Made by a program: the position numbers and the translations under genes
NCBI GenBank assembly: GCA_964371195.1
Contig: CAYJLD010000001.1
Span: 1 to 64,000, forward strand
DNA: 64,000 nt
Reading direction: 5' to 3'
From: CAYJAD01 sp964371195
GTDB lineage: Bacteria > Desulfobacterota > Desulfovibrionia > Desulfovibrionales > Desulfovibrionaceae
In this document: positions 1 to 7,610 of the stretch, in pieces
How positions within the stretch are numbered: the stretch's first letter is position 1
Layout: each line of letters starts with the position of its first letter
The notes under the pieces: model-generated
The model's input: only the letters and a program-made list of their open reading frames with translations
Database searches by the model: none
What the model was told of the DNA's origin: nothing

Positions 1-58
1 AATTTTCTTTGCAGAAAATTTTGATAGCCGCCACTCAAAAAAAGGCCCTTTGAGCTTC

Positions 59-107
59 AAAAATTGCCAGAAATTCGCATTCCATGCTCTTATTTCTGAC
101 AATTTTT
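59..107. repeat. Dispersed hairpin repeat, copy 1
   Basis: An imperfect inverted repeat: arm AAAATTGCCAGAAAT (about 60-74) pairs with ATTTCTGACAATTTT (about 92-106) across a 17-base loop. Almost the same arm and loop sequence recurs at 56349-56394, including the loop core CATGCTCTT. This makes it a dispersed element and not a one-off terminator. Positions 1-20 also hold a small AATTTTCT/AGAAAATT hairpin. No gene is visible in 1-167. Confidence 0.6.
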
Positions 108-167
108 GACATGCAAAGGTACTGATTAAATGATAACTAAAATTTTTTTTTCGCTAGCTTAATAAAG

Positions 168-1874
168 CTAATCAGTAAATCCAGGAGGTAATTGTCCTTT
201 TGGAACATCATCAGAAAGGCCATGACTATTGCTTCGTTTAGCCACAGGTATTAGGTCAAGTCCAGCAGTAATGGCAGCATTTTTATATTCTGTACTGTTA
301 AGACGTAGGGCATTTAGTGGATAAACCACGATAGCTGGAATATGTACTGGGCAATGTTTTTCGCAAAATCCGCAGCCAAAACAACGTTTAGCATTAACTA
401 CCGGTGCAGGCACCTTGGTGTTGGCATGAGGTTGCAAACTTATAGCACCAAATGGACATACTTCTTGACAAACAACGCAGCTTCTACCTTCGGCCCAAGC
501 TAGGCAGAGGCCTGGTTTTACGACAGCAGTACCAATTTTGGCATGTTGTTTTTCTTCAAGCCCTAATTTCATAATGGCCCCTGTAGGGCAGACTTTTCCA
601 CAAGCAGCGCACTCAGGTTCACATGGACCTGTACGTGACATAAGCACAGGGCTAAATACTCCCTCTAAGCCAGAGGCAAACCAAGTGGGCTGAAGGCCAT
701 TGGTGGGGCAAACCTTCATACATTGCCCACAGCGAATACAATGTGCTAAAAAGTCAACTTCTGGTCTTGCGCCAGGAGGACGAATGCAAGTAGATTGAGT
801 TATGGTACCCTTAGCACCAGGAATTAATTGTGAAGCTGTGTTTACATAACCAAAACTTGCCAAGCCAACTCCGGCTGAAGCTGCAAACAAAAAAGCTCTT
901 CTTGAGGGTATAAATGGGGTTTCCTTACCATATATTGGTATAGTGTTTGATAGGGACAAGCTTGAGCTTTTTGTGTCGCGCAATTCTGGTAAATTTGGTC
1001 GAATTTTAGGTGATTTTTTTTCAAAGAAAGAAAAATAGGTGCCATGCACAGGGCATGTTTTTACACAAGTTTGGCAGGTGATGCATTCTGCATAATTTGT
1101 ATTGGTTGGGTTATTACATATGGCACCTGTGGGGCAGCTTCTAATGCATTTTCCGCAATCAATACAAACATGAACACGCCTACGCCAAAAAGGTTTTAAA
1201 GATAAAAGCCCAAGTATTGCTCCTGCTGGGCAAAAATAACGACACCAGAAACGTGGGCGTATACGCTCAAGTAAAAATAAAGCTCCAAAGAAAGCGACTA
1301 AGAAATATACACTGTAGAAAGCACGTGGTTTTATTTGCAAATAACTTAATATGGGATCGTTTAAACTTTCTGCCAGAGGGCGTATATTATCAAGGCCAAA
1401 TTTACCAAGAAGTAGCAATATAGGGTGGATTAGAAGGGCATAAAAGCGCGTAATTAAGGCAATGGGTGAACCCCAAAAAATATGGCTTACCCCAAAGAGT
1501 GCGGAGAAGGTAATGAGAAATAAAATTAAATATTTACTTTGACGAAGTCCCTTTGGCATGCTTTGGTTAGCCCATGTTTTTTGGGGTGCTATAGTCCAAG
1601 ATGCATCAAGAGTTATGCCCATGGGGCAGATGTATCCGCAGAAAAGCCGCCCCATAAATAGGGCTAAAACCAAGACAGCAAGGCCAGCCACAAGGCTTGG
1701 AATATATTGCTTTACGGCTAGCGGTACTAAGACTGCAACTAAAGGGTCAAGGCGCAAAAAATTATCAACAGGCAAATACCAATCCACTAAGGGAAAGACA
1801 CTAAGCCATAATAGATAAAGAAAAAGCCCAAGACTTATGCTTTGTACTGTTTTTTTAAAACCGTTGCTTTTCAT
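168..1874 (-). CDS. Membrane NapH/NapG-like polyferredoxin fusion
   Basis: A 568-residue iron-sulfur protein likely to move electrons between the membrane quinone pool and a periplasmic or cytoplasmic partner. The N-terminal ~220 residues carry several hydrophobic segments and the NapH/YccM-type motifs CGYICPMG and CRYFCPAGA. Two ferredoxin clusters follow (CIDCGKCIRSCP and CITCQTCVKTCP, about residues 237-275). Near residue 325 there is a Tat-like RRAFLFAASAGVG segment. After it come four more cysteine clusters (CIRCGQCMKVCP, CEPECAACGKVCP, CVVCQEVCP, CFGCGFCEKHCP), as in NapG/MauM ferredoxins. It therefore reads as NapH joined to NapG. The gene lies 6 bases downstream of a Tat-exported DUF362 protein on the same strand, so the two are probably one operon. 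The electron donor and acceptor cannot be told from sequence. Confidence 0.85.
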   Translation of the reverse strand: MKSNGFKKTVQSISLGLFLYLLWLSVFPLVDWYLPVDNFLRLDPLVAVLVPLAVKQYIPSLVAGLAVLVLALFMGRLFCGYICPMGITLDASWTIAPQKTWANQSMPKGLRQSKYLILFLITFSALFGVSHIFWGSPIALITRFYALLIHPILLLLGKFGLDNIRPLAESLNDPILSYLQIKPRAFYSVYFLVAFFGALFLLERIRPRFWCRYFCPAGAILGLLSLKPFWRRRVHVCIDCGKCIRSCPTGAICNNPTNTNYAECITCQTCVKTCPVHGTYFSFFEKKSPKIRPNLPELRDTKSSSLSLSNTIPIYGKETPFIPSRRAFLFAASAGVGLASFGYVNTASQLIPGAKGTITQSTCIRPPGARPEVDFLAHCIRCGQCMKVCPTNGLQPTWFASGLEGVFSPVLMSRTGPCEPECAACGKVCPTGAIMKLGLEEKQHAKIGTAVVKPGLCLAWAEGRSCVVCQEVCPFGAISLQPHANTKVPAPVVNAKRCFGCGFCEKHCPVHIPAIVVYPLNALRLNSTEYKNAAITAGLDLIPVAKRSNSHGLSDDVPKGQLPPGFTD

Positions 1875-1880
1875 AAATAA

Positions 1881-2813
1881 TTATGCACTAAGTTCCACTG
1901 TGCTTAAGTTTTCAATATCCATGCGTCCAAGGCCACGTTCGTGAGCTTCGCGTAGATGTGAGACTTGGCGCGGCTGAATTTTTTGTCCATACCAAACATA
2001 CTGTGCTACAGCCGTGGCATCCGCGGCTACAGGGTCAGCTGAGGCAATGACTTGACTTGGACTAATAACCTTACCAGGACCACTTGGTCCACCAGTTGTA
2101 AGTACGCGGGTGGCATCAATGACAGCAAGATGTGGTTTAACGCGCATATTAAGGTCCACAATGGATGTAGCTAAATCATAACGAGAATGCATAATTCCTC
2201 GGTTATAAATAAGTCCCATTTGTCCTTTTAGGGATAGCGAAACACCAGCGGAGCTATGACTTTTGGCCACAGGCACAGCAATGATTACATCGGCACTTAA
2301 TACATCACGCATGAAGGCATTTTCTTGCATTTCTTTAGCATTTTCAATATTACTAAGTGTATAAAATTCCTCATCCATAAGATGTTGGCATATACCTTCT
2401 TCTACGCTATTGCAAGCGGCTAAAATGCCCGAATTTTCTAAGGATAGACGTACACTTTGTAAGCCATGGTCCAAGACGCGAATACGTGCAGCACCAGCTT
2501 CCTTACAAAGAGCTAGCACTTCGCGCACTACTTCTGGATGTGTTGTGGTAGCACTATCAATACCTTGGGCAAAGCTCATGTTGGGTTTTATAACCACACT
2601 TTGCCCTGGCTTAACAAAGCGTGTCATACCTCCAATGGCATCAATGGCAGCGCGAGTAGCAGCGCTAGGGCTACCTTTAACAATACTTACGTCAGGAAAT
2701 TCTTTAGCAAAACCATTACTGGGTATACAAAGGCCTGAGCCTAATATGGTGGAGCCAGCAGATAGATAGGCTAGAGTTTGTAATTGCATTTTAAGAAAGG
2801 AGCGTCTGTTCAT
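1881..2813 (-). CDS. Tat-exported DUF362 protein
   Basis: A 310-residue protein starting MNRRSFLKMQLQTLAYLSAG, a twin-arginine signal followed by a hydrophobic stretch, so it is expected in the periplasm, folded and possibly cofactor-loaded. The body matches the DUF362 family (GMTRFVKPGQSVVIKPNMSF, VVREVLALCKEAGAARIRVL, DVIIAVPVAKSHSSAGVSL, SLKGQMGLI). DUF362 proteins are often fused to or encoded beside ferredoxins, and here the polyferredoxin gene follows after 6 bases. I infer a shared redox complex; the reaction is unknown. The start is supported by an AAGGAG-type ribosome site just upstream on the minus strand. Confidence 0.85.
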   Translation of the reverse strand: MNRRSFLKMQLQTLAYLSAGSTILGSGLCIPSNGFAKEFPDVSIVKGSPSAATRAAIDAIGGMTRFVKPGQSVVIKPNMSFAQGIDSATTTHPEVVREVLALCKEAGAARIRVLDHGLQSVRLSLENSGILAACNSVEEGICQHLMDEEFYTLSNIENAKEMQENAFMRDVLSADVIIAVPVAKSHSSAGVSLSLKGQMGLIYNRGIMHSRYDLATSIVDLNMRVKPHLAVIDATRVLTTGGPSGPGKVISPSQVIASADPVAADATAVAQYVWYGQKIQPRQVSHLREAHERGLGRMDIENLSTVELSA

Positions 2814-3000
2814 AATATCTCCTTGGTTAAAATATTAAAAAAATAAAACAGACTACTTAGTCATGATTATAAGAAATCATTACTGAGAAAAAGTCAATAT
2901 TTAGCCTTGGTAAATTTTATAGGCATTTTTTGCTGGTAATTTATAAAAGTATTTCTTATAATATCGAATTCATAAACGCATAAGTATTTCAAGGGTTAGT

Positions 3001-3786
3001 ATGAGTTCTATACTTCTTTTTGATATTGGTAATACGTCCATTAAAGTAGGCATTGCTAATAAGCAAGGTATTGTAAGCTCTTATACATTACGCACAGATG
3101 CAGGGCAGACTTCTGATAGTCTCGGGATTACTTTATATGCTTTACTAATGCATGCCCATTGTGATCCACAAAGTATTGAGGCTTGCGTGTGCTCGTCTGT
3201 AGTGCCATCTATGACGCCATTGCTACGCCAAGCATGTCAACGATTTGTGGGATCAAAATTTTTCCAAGTACCACAAGACATTAATGTTCCGCTAGAAAAT
3301 TGTTATAGTAAACCCCAAGAGGTAGGGGCAGATCGTCTGGTTTGTGCTTATGCAGCGCGACTTTTAATGCCACAGTCCACATCGTTAATTGTAGTTGATT
3401 TTGGCACAGCCACCACCTTTGATTGTATAAGTGGTCAGTCTTATTTAGGTGGTTTAATTTTCCCTGGAGTTCATACAGCTGCCACTGCTTTAACTTCCAA
3501 TGCTGCTAAGCTTCCACGTATTAATCTTGAATTTGATGACTTAGAACCAGTGCCTGGGCGTGATACAGTGTCAAGTATCCAGCATGGTATAGTATTTGGA
3601 TTTTGTGCTTTGGTGGAGGGCATTACCGCAAGGCTTAGCAAACAATTAGCTCAAGATGTATGCATTCTTGCAACGGGAGGCTTTGCATCTGACATTGCCA
3701 AAAGAACAAATTGCTTTTATAAGGTAATACCAGACCTAATATTGGATGGGTTACGTCAACTATATTTTAAGCATAACAATATATAA
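3001..3786 (+). CDS. coaX: Type III pantothenate kinase CoaX
   Basis: A 261-residue protein of the ASKHA fold that phosphorylates pantothenate in the first step of coenzyme A synthesis. The family signatures are present in order: DIGNTSIKVG at residues 6-15 (nucleotide binding), VGADRLVCAYAA near 108, VVDFGTATTFD near 130 and GGLIFPGVHTA near 150. The length is normal for CoaX. The start ATG is preceded by an AGGG-like site. The gene is divergent from the DUF362 operon and 36 bases before enolase on the same strand, so co-transcription with eno is likely. Confidence 0.92.
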   Translation: MSSILLFDIGNTSIKVGIANKQGIVSSYTLRTDAGQTSDSLGITLYALLMHAHCDPQSIEACVCSSVVPSMTPLLRQACQRFVGSKFFQVPQDINVPLENCYSKPQEVGADRLVCAYAARLLMPQSTSLIVVDFGTATTFDCISGQSYLGGLIFPGVHTAATALTSNAAKLPRINLEFDDLEPVPGRDTVSSIQHGIVFGFCALVEGITARLSKQLAQDVCILATGGFASDIAKRTNCFYKVIPDLILDGLRQLYFKHNNI

Positions 3787-3822
3787 ACGGGCTACAAAAT
3801 TGTTGCCACATAAGGAGATATT

Positions 3823-5124
3823 ATGAGCACCATAGTTTCTGTTCTTTCACGCGAAATTTTAGATTCACGCGGCAACCCCACTGTGGAGGTTGAGGTTAGT
3901 TTAGAGTCAGGCCATATTGGTCGTGCTGCTGTGCCTTCTGGTGCTTCTACCGGTACACGCGAAGCATTAGAAATGCGCGATGGCGACAAGGGGCGTTACT
4001 TAGGTAAGGGCGTGACTAAGGCTGTGGACAATGTAAATGGTGAAATTGCCGAAAACATTGTTGGCCTTGATGCTCTACGTCAAGTGCAACTTGATACCAC
4101 ATTATTAGACCTTGACGGTACTGATAATAAGTCTCGTCTGGGTGCAAATTCCATGCTTGGTGTTTCAATGGCCACAGCCCGTGCTGCCGCTAACTTTCTT
4201 GGTTTGCCACTATACCAATATATTGGCGGTATTAATGCCAAGGTTTTACCTGTGCCTATGATGAATATTATCAATGGCGGTGCACATGCTCCAAACAATC
4301 TTGATATTCAAGAGTTTATGATTATTCCTGTTGGTGCATATACTTTTCGTGATGCTTTGCGCATGGGGGCAGAAGTTTTCCATTCTTTAAAAGCCTTACT
4401 AGATGCTGATGGGCATGTGACTAGTGTTGGTGATGAAGGTGGCTTTGCACCTAACTTAAAAAATCATGACCAAGCTTTTAGTTATATAATTCGTGCCATT
4501 GAAGAGGCTGGATATAATCCTGGAACTGAAATTGCCCTTGGTATTGATGCAGCTGCTTCAGAGTTTTATAAGGATGGCAAATATGTTTTGAGTGGGGAAA
4601 ATAAAAACTTCACCAATGCGGAAATGGTTAATTGGTTAGGTGAGTTTACCCAAAAATATCCACTTATTTCCATTGAAGATGGACTTGCTGAATCCGATTG
4701 GGATGGCTGGCGCATTTTGAGCAGTAATATTGGCGAAACTGTGCAAATAGTTGGTGATGATATTTTCGTTACCAATCCTGCAATTTTGGCTGAAGGTATT
4801 GCCGAGGGCATTGGTAACTCTATCCTTATTAAGCTAAATCAAATTGGTACAGTTACAGAAACTCTTGATACTATTGAAATGGCAAAAGAAGCAGCTTATA
4901 CAACTGTTATTTCGCATCGTTCTGGCGAAACCGAAGACTCATTCATTGCTGATCTTGCTGTGGCTGTTAATGCCGGACAAATTAAAACCGGTTCGCTATG
5001 CCGCTCTGATCGCACAGCCAAGTATAATCAATTATTACGCATTGAAGAAGAGTTGGACGATAGTGCCACCTATTTTGGACCCATGATGGCAGAATATTTT
5101 GCCATTGGTGGGGATGAAGAATAA
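3823..5124 (+). CDS. eno: Enolase
   Basis: A 433-residue phosphopyruvate hydratase, the glycolytic enzyme interconverting 2-phosphoglycerate and phosphoenolpyruvate in the cytoplasm. Hallmarks: SREILDSRGNPTVEVEV at the N-terminus, GDEGGFAP near 205, the Mg-binding acids in GIDAAASEFY, SIEDGLAESDWDGW and VGDDIFVTN, the signature LIKLNQIGTVTET near 340 and SHRSGETEDSFIADLAV near 370. The length is standard. A strong AAGGAG site sits just before the ATG. It follows coaX by 36 bases and is followed by a hairpin at 5151-5186. Confidence 0.97.
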   Translation: MSTIVSVLSREILDSRGNPTVEVEVSLESGHIGRAAVPSGASTGTREALEMRDGDKGRYLGKGVTKAVDNVNGEIAENIVGLDALRQVQLDTTLLDLDGTDNKSRLGANSMLGVSMATARAAANFLGLPLYQYIGGINAKVLPVPMMNIINGGAHAPNNLDIQEFMIIPVGAYTFRDALRMGAEVFHSLKALLDADGHVTSVGDEGGFAPNLKNHDQAFSYIIRAIEEAGYNPGTEIALGIDAAASEFYKDGKYVLSGENKNFTNAEMVNWLGEFTQKYPLISIEDGLAESDWDGWRILSSNIGETVQIVGDDIFVTNPAILAEGIAEGIGNSILIKLNQIGTVTETLDTIEMAKEAAYTTVISHRSGETEDSFIADLAVAVNAGQIKTGSLCRSDRTAKYNQLLRIEEELDDSATYFGPMMAEYFAIGGDEE

Positions 5125-5150
5125 TTTAACTTAATTTAATATGGTATTGG

Positions 5151-5186
5151 GGGTAATCTTTTTTGTGTAAATAATTAAGATTACCC
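5151..5186 (+). terminator. Hairpin after enolase
   Basis: Perfect 10-bp inverted repeat GGGTAATCTT (5151-5160) / AAGATTACCC (5177-5186), with a T-rich loop, followed by an AT-rich run. It lies 26 bases past the eno stop and probably ends the coaX-eno transcript. The following tract is not a pure T-run, so efficiency is uncertain. Confidence 0.5.
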
Positions 5187-5230
5187 TTAATATTTATGAT
5201 CTCTACATATTTAGCTTGAATATTTAGGTG

Positions 5231-5267
5231 ATTTTCAAATTTTAACTACAAGTCCATATTTGAAAAT
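5231..5267. promoter_or_regulatory. Inverted repeat upstream of folD
   Basis: Perfect 10-bp arms ATTTTCAAAT (5231-5240) and ATTTGAAAAT (5258-5267) with a 17-base spacer, ending 44 bases before the folD start. It could be an operator or a transcript hairpin in the folD leader. It lacks a T-run after it, so it is less likely to be a terminator. Confidence 0.35.
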
Positions 5268-5310
5268 AGTTGTGTAGAGCTTTCATTTAATTTTGATGTT
5301 TGGAGAATGT

Positions 5311-6168
5311 ATGGCTACTATTATTGATGGCAAGAGCACTGCTGCAACTATACGGGGTGAATTAAAAGAGCAAATTGCAAGCTTAGTAGCTTCAGGCAAG
5401 CGCGCTCCTGGGCTTGCGGTTATCTTGGTGGGTGATGATGCTGCATCACAAGTTTATGTGCGTAATAAGGAGAGAGCTTGCGCAGAAGTTGGCATTAACT
5501 CCTTTCCACACATTTTACCCAGCACTACTTCTCAAACTCAATTACTTGAATTAATTGCAAGCCTTAATGCTCGCGCTGATGTTGATGGTATTTTGTTACA
5601 GCTACCCTTACCTGCACCCTTAGATGCGCAGGCTTGTTTATTGGCCATTGACCCAGCTAAGGATGTGGATGGTTTTCACCCTGAAAATGTGGGTAGACTT
5701 TCGCTTGGTTTACCATGTTTTGTATCTTGTACCCCAGCTGGTGTTATGGAATTACTTGAAAGATATAACCTTTCTCCAGCGGGGAAAAAGGCTGTAGTGG
5801 TGGGGCGCTCTAATATTGTGGGTCGTCCTTTAGCTTTATTGCTATCGCATGCTGGTCCCTTTGCCAATGCTACTGTGACCATTTGTCATTCGCGCACTGC
5901 CGATCTTGCAAAAGAATGCCGCGAAGCTGATTTTATTTTTTTAGCTTTGGGTAAGCCTAACTTTTTAACTGCAGATATGGTAAAAGAAGGCGCTGTAATT
6001 ATTGATGTTGGTATTAATAGGACTGATGCTGGTCTTTGTGGTGATGCAGATTTTGCTGCAGTTAGCCCAAAGGCTTTGGCCATAACTCCCGTGCCTGGCG
6101 GAGTAGGCCCCATGACAATTGCAATGCTTTTGAAAAATACTGTACAAGCTTGGAATGAGCAGCTATAG
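5311..6168 (+). CDS. folD: FolD methylenetetrahydrofolate dehydrogenase/cyclohydrolase
   Basis: A bifunctional cytoplasmic enzyme oxidising 5,10-methylene-THF to methenyl-THF (NADP) and hydrolysing it to 10-formyl-THF, for one-carbon metabolism. Starting at 5311 gives 285 residues, the usual FolD length, with GGAG 6 bases upstream. A longer frame from 5293 would add MMFGEC without a ribosome site. Motifs: the catalytic lysine in YVRNKERACAEVGI, GILLQLPLPAPL, DVDGFHPENVGRL, the Rossmann motif VVVGRSNIVGRPLA and the C-terminal TPVPGGVGPMTIAML. It is followed after 33 bases by the glycerate kinase gene. Confidence 0.95.
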   Translation: MATIIDGKSTAATIRGELKEQIASLVASGKRAPGLAVILVGDDAASQVYVRNKERACAEVGINSFPHILPSTTSQTQLLELIASLNARADVDGILLQLPLPAPLDAQACLLAIDPAKDVDGFHPENVGRLSLGLPCFVSCTPAGVMELLERYNLSPAGKKAVVVGRSNIVGRPLALLLSHAGPFANATVTICHSRTADLAKECREADFIFLALGKPNFLTADMVKEGAVIIDVGINRTDAGLCGDADFAAVSPKALAITPVPGGVGPMTIAMLLKNTVQAWNEQL

Positions 6169-6201
6169 TATTAGGAAATTTTAAAGGGCATAGGTCATGA
6201 T

Positions 6202-7527
6202 ATGCAATTAGAGCAACGCAAATTATTAAGAAAAATTTTTGACGCAGCGGTGGATGCTGTTGCTCCAGATGTGGCAGTACAACGTCATGTCAAGCTTATA
6301 GATAATGAATTAATTGTTGATGGGCGCAATTACTCCTTACAGGGTAAAAAAATTTTAGTGCTTGGCGCAGGTAAGGGCGTTGCCCCCATGGCCAAAGCCA
6401 TAGAAGATATATTGGGTGAGCGCATTAATGATGGGCTTGTGGTAACCAAGTATGAGCATAGCTTACCCTTAAAACATATAAAAATTTTAGAAGCAGCACA
6501 TCCAGTACCTGATAATGCAGGCCTTCAAGCGACAAGGGCTCTTATGGAAAAAGCTAGCCAAGCCGATGAAAACACATTGGTTTTATGCTTATTTACAGGT
6601 GGAGCCAGTGCTTTAACTCCATCCTTAGCTAAGGGCTTAGAACTTTCCCATGTGCAAGAAGTCACTAGTCAACTCTTAAAAAGTGGGGCAACAATTCAAC
6701 AAATTAATGCTTTGCGTAAGCATTTATCCACTTTTAGTGGTGGGCAATTAGCACGTATGGCAGGTCCTGCTAAAGTACTTACCCTCATTGTTTCAGATGT
6801 TATTGGTGACGAACTAGATGTAATTGCTTCTGGTCCTACTGCACCTGATGCATCTACATTTGCGCAGTGCCTTGAAATTGTAAGTGAATTTTCTTTAGAA
6901 TCTAGTTTGCCGGCAGTGGTATATGAACATTTACAAAAGGGTGCACAAGGGCAAATTTTAGAAACACCAAAGGCTCAAGATGTGCTTTTTGAGCGTGTAC
7001 ATAATGTGCTTGTTGCTACCAATACTGAGGCTTTAATGGCTGCTAGGAAATGCGCTGAGAGTTTGGGTTTTGAAGTTCAAATTTTACCAGAACCTATGCA
7101 AGGTGAAGCTAGGCTTAAGGCTCAAGAGTTGGTTAATTTGGCTAAACATACGGCGAAGCAAATGCAAGATACGTCAAAACCTATTTGCATACTTGCTGGT
7201 GGAGAAACCACGGTAACGATTAGTGGGCAAGGTAAGGGTGGACGCAATCAAGAAATGGCATTGAGCGCAGCCTTCGAATTGGAAGGATTTGCTAAAATAG
7301 CAACATTATTTGCTGGAACCGATGGTACAGATGGGCCTACTGACGCTGCTGGTGGCTTTGCATTGGCAGATAGTATTGCCAATATGCGTAAACTATGTAG
7401 TCCGCAATGCCACCTAGTAGATAATAATAGCTATGAGGCCTTAACTCTAAGTGGCGACATATTAATAACTGGGCCAACCCGTACCAATGTAATGGATTTA
7501 GCCATATTATTAGTATGGCCTAATTAA
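6202..7527 (+). CDS. Glycerate 2-kinase, MOFRL family
   Basis: A 441-residue ATP-dependent kinase expected to convert D-glycerate to 2-phosphoglycerate, which the nearby enolase can use. N-terminal DUF4147 domain: LGAGKGVAPMAKAIEDILG, FTGGASALTPSLAKGLEL, INALRKHLSTFSGGQLA, VSDVIGDELDVIASGPT. C-terminal MOFRL domain: ILAGGETTVTISGQGKGGRNQEMAL and AGTDGTDGPTDAAGG. The C-terminal motif usually written GPTGTNVNDL reads GPTRTNVMDL here, a Gly to Arg change. The ATG at 6202 is the first in frame; a nearby upstream ATG at 6197 stops after four codons. The gene points towards the minus-strand hybrid kinase and no clear terminator is seen between them. Confidence 0.88.
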   Translation: MQLEQRKLLRKIFDAAVDAVAPDVAVQRHVKLIDNELIVDGRNYSLQGKKILVLGAGKGVAPMAKAIEDILGERINDGLVVTKYEHSLPLKHIKILEAAHPVPDNAGLQATRALMEKASQADENTLVLCLFTGGASALTPSLAKGLELSHVQEVTSQLLKSGATIQQINALRKHLSTFSGGQLARMAGPAKVLTLIVSDVIGDELDVIASGPTAPDASTFAQCLEIVSEFSLESSLPAVVYEHLQKGAQGQILETPKAQDVLFERVHNVLVATNTEALMAARKCAESLGFEVQILPEPMQGEARLKAQELVNLAKHTAKQMQDTSKPICILAGGETTVTISGQGKGGRNQEMALSAAFELEGFAKIATLFAGTDGTDGPTDAAGGFALADSIANMRKLCSPQCHLVDNNSYEALTLSGDILITGPTRTNVMDLAILLVWPN

Positions 7528-7610
7528 AATTAAATAAGCTGTTTATAGCCTGAATTAAGTAAAAAGTATGGATGTATTGTTAGCTTTATAAATCCTGTCT
7601 TCTTGTGTTT

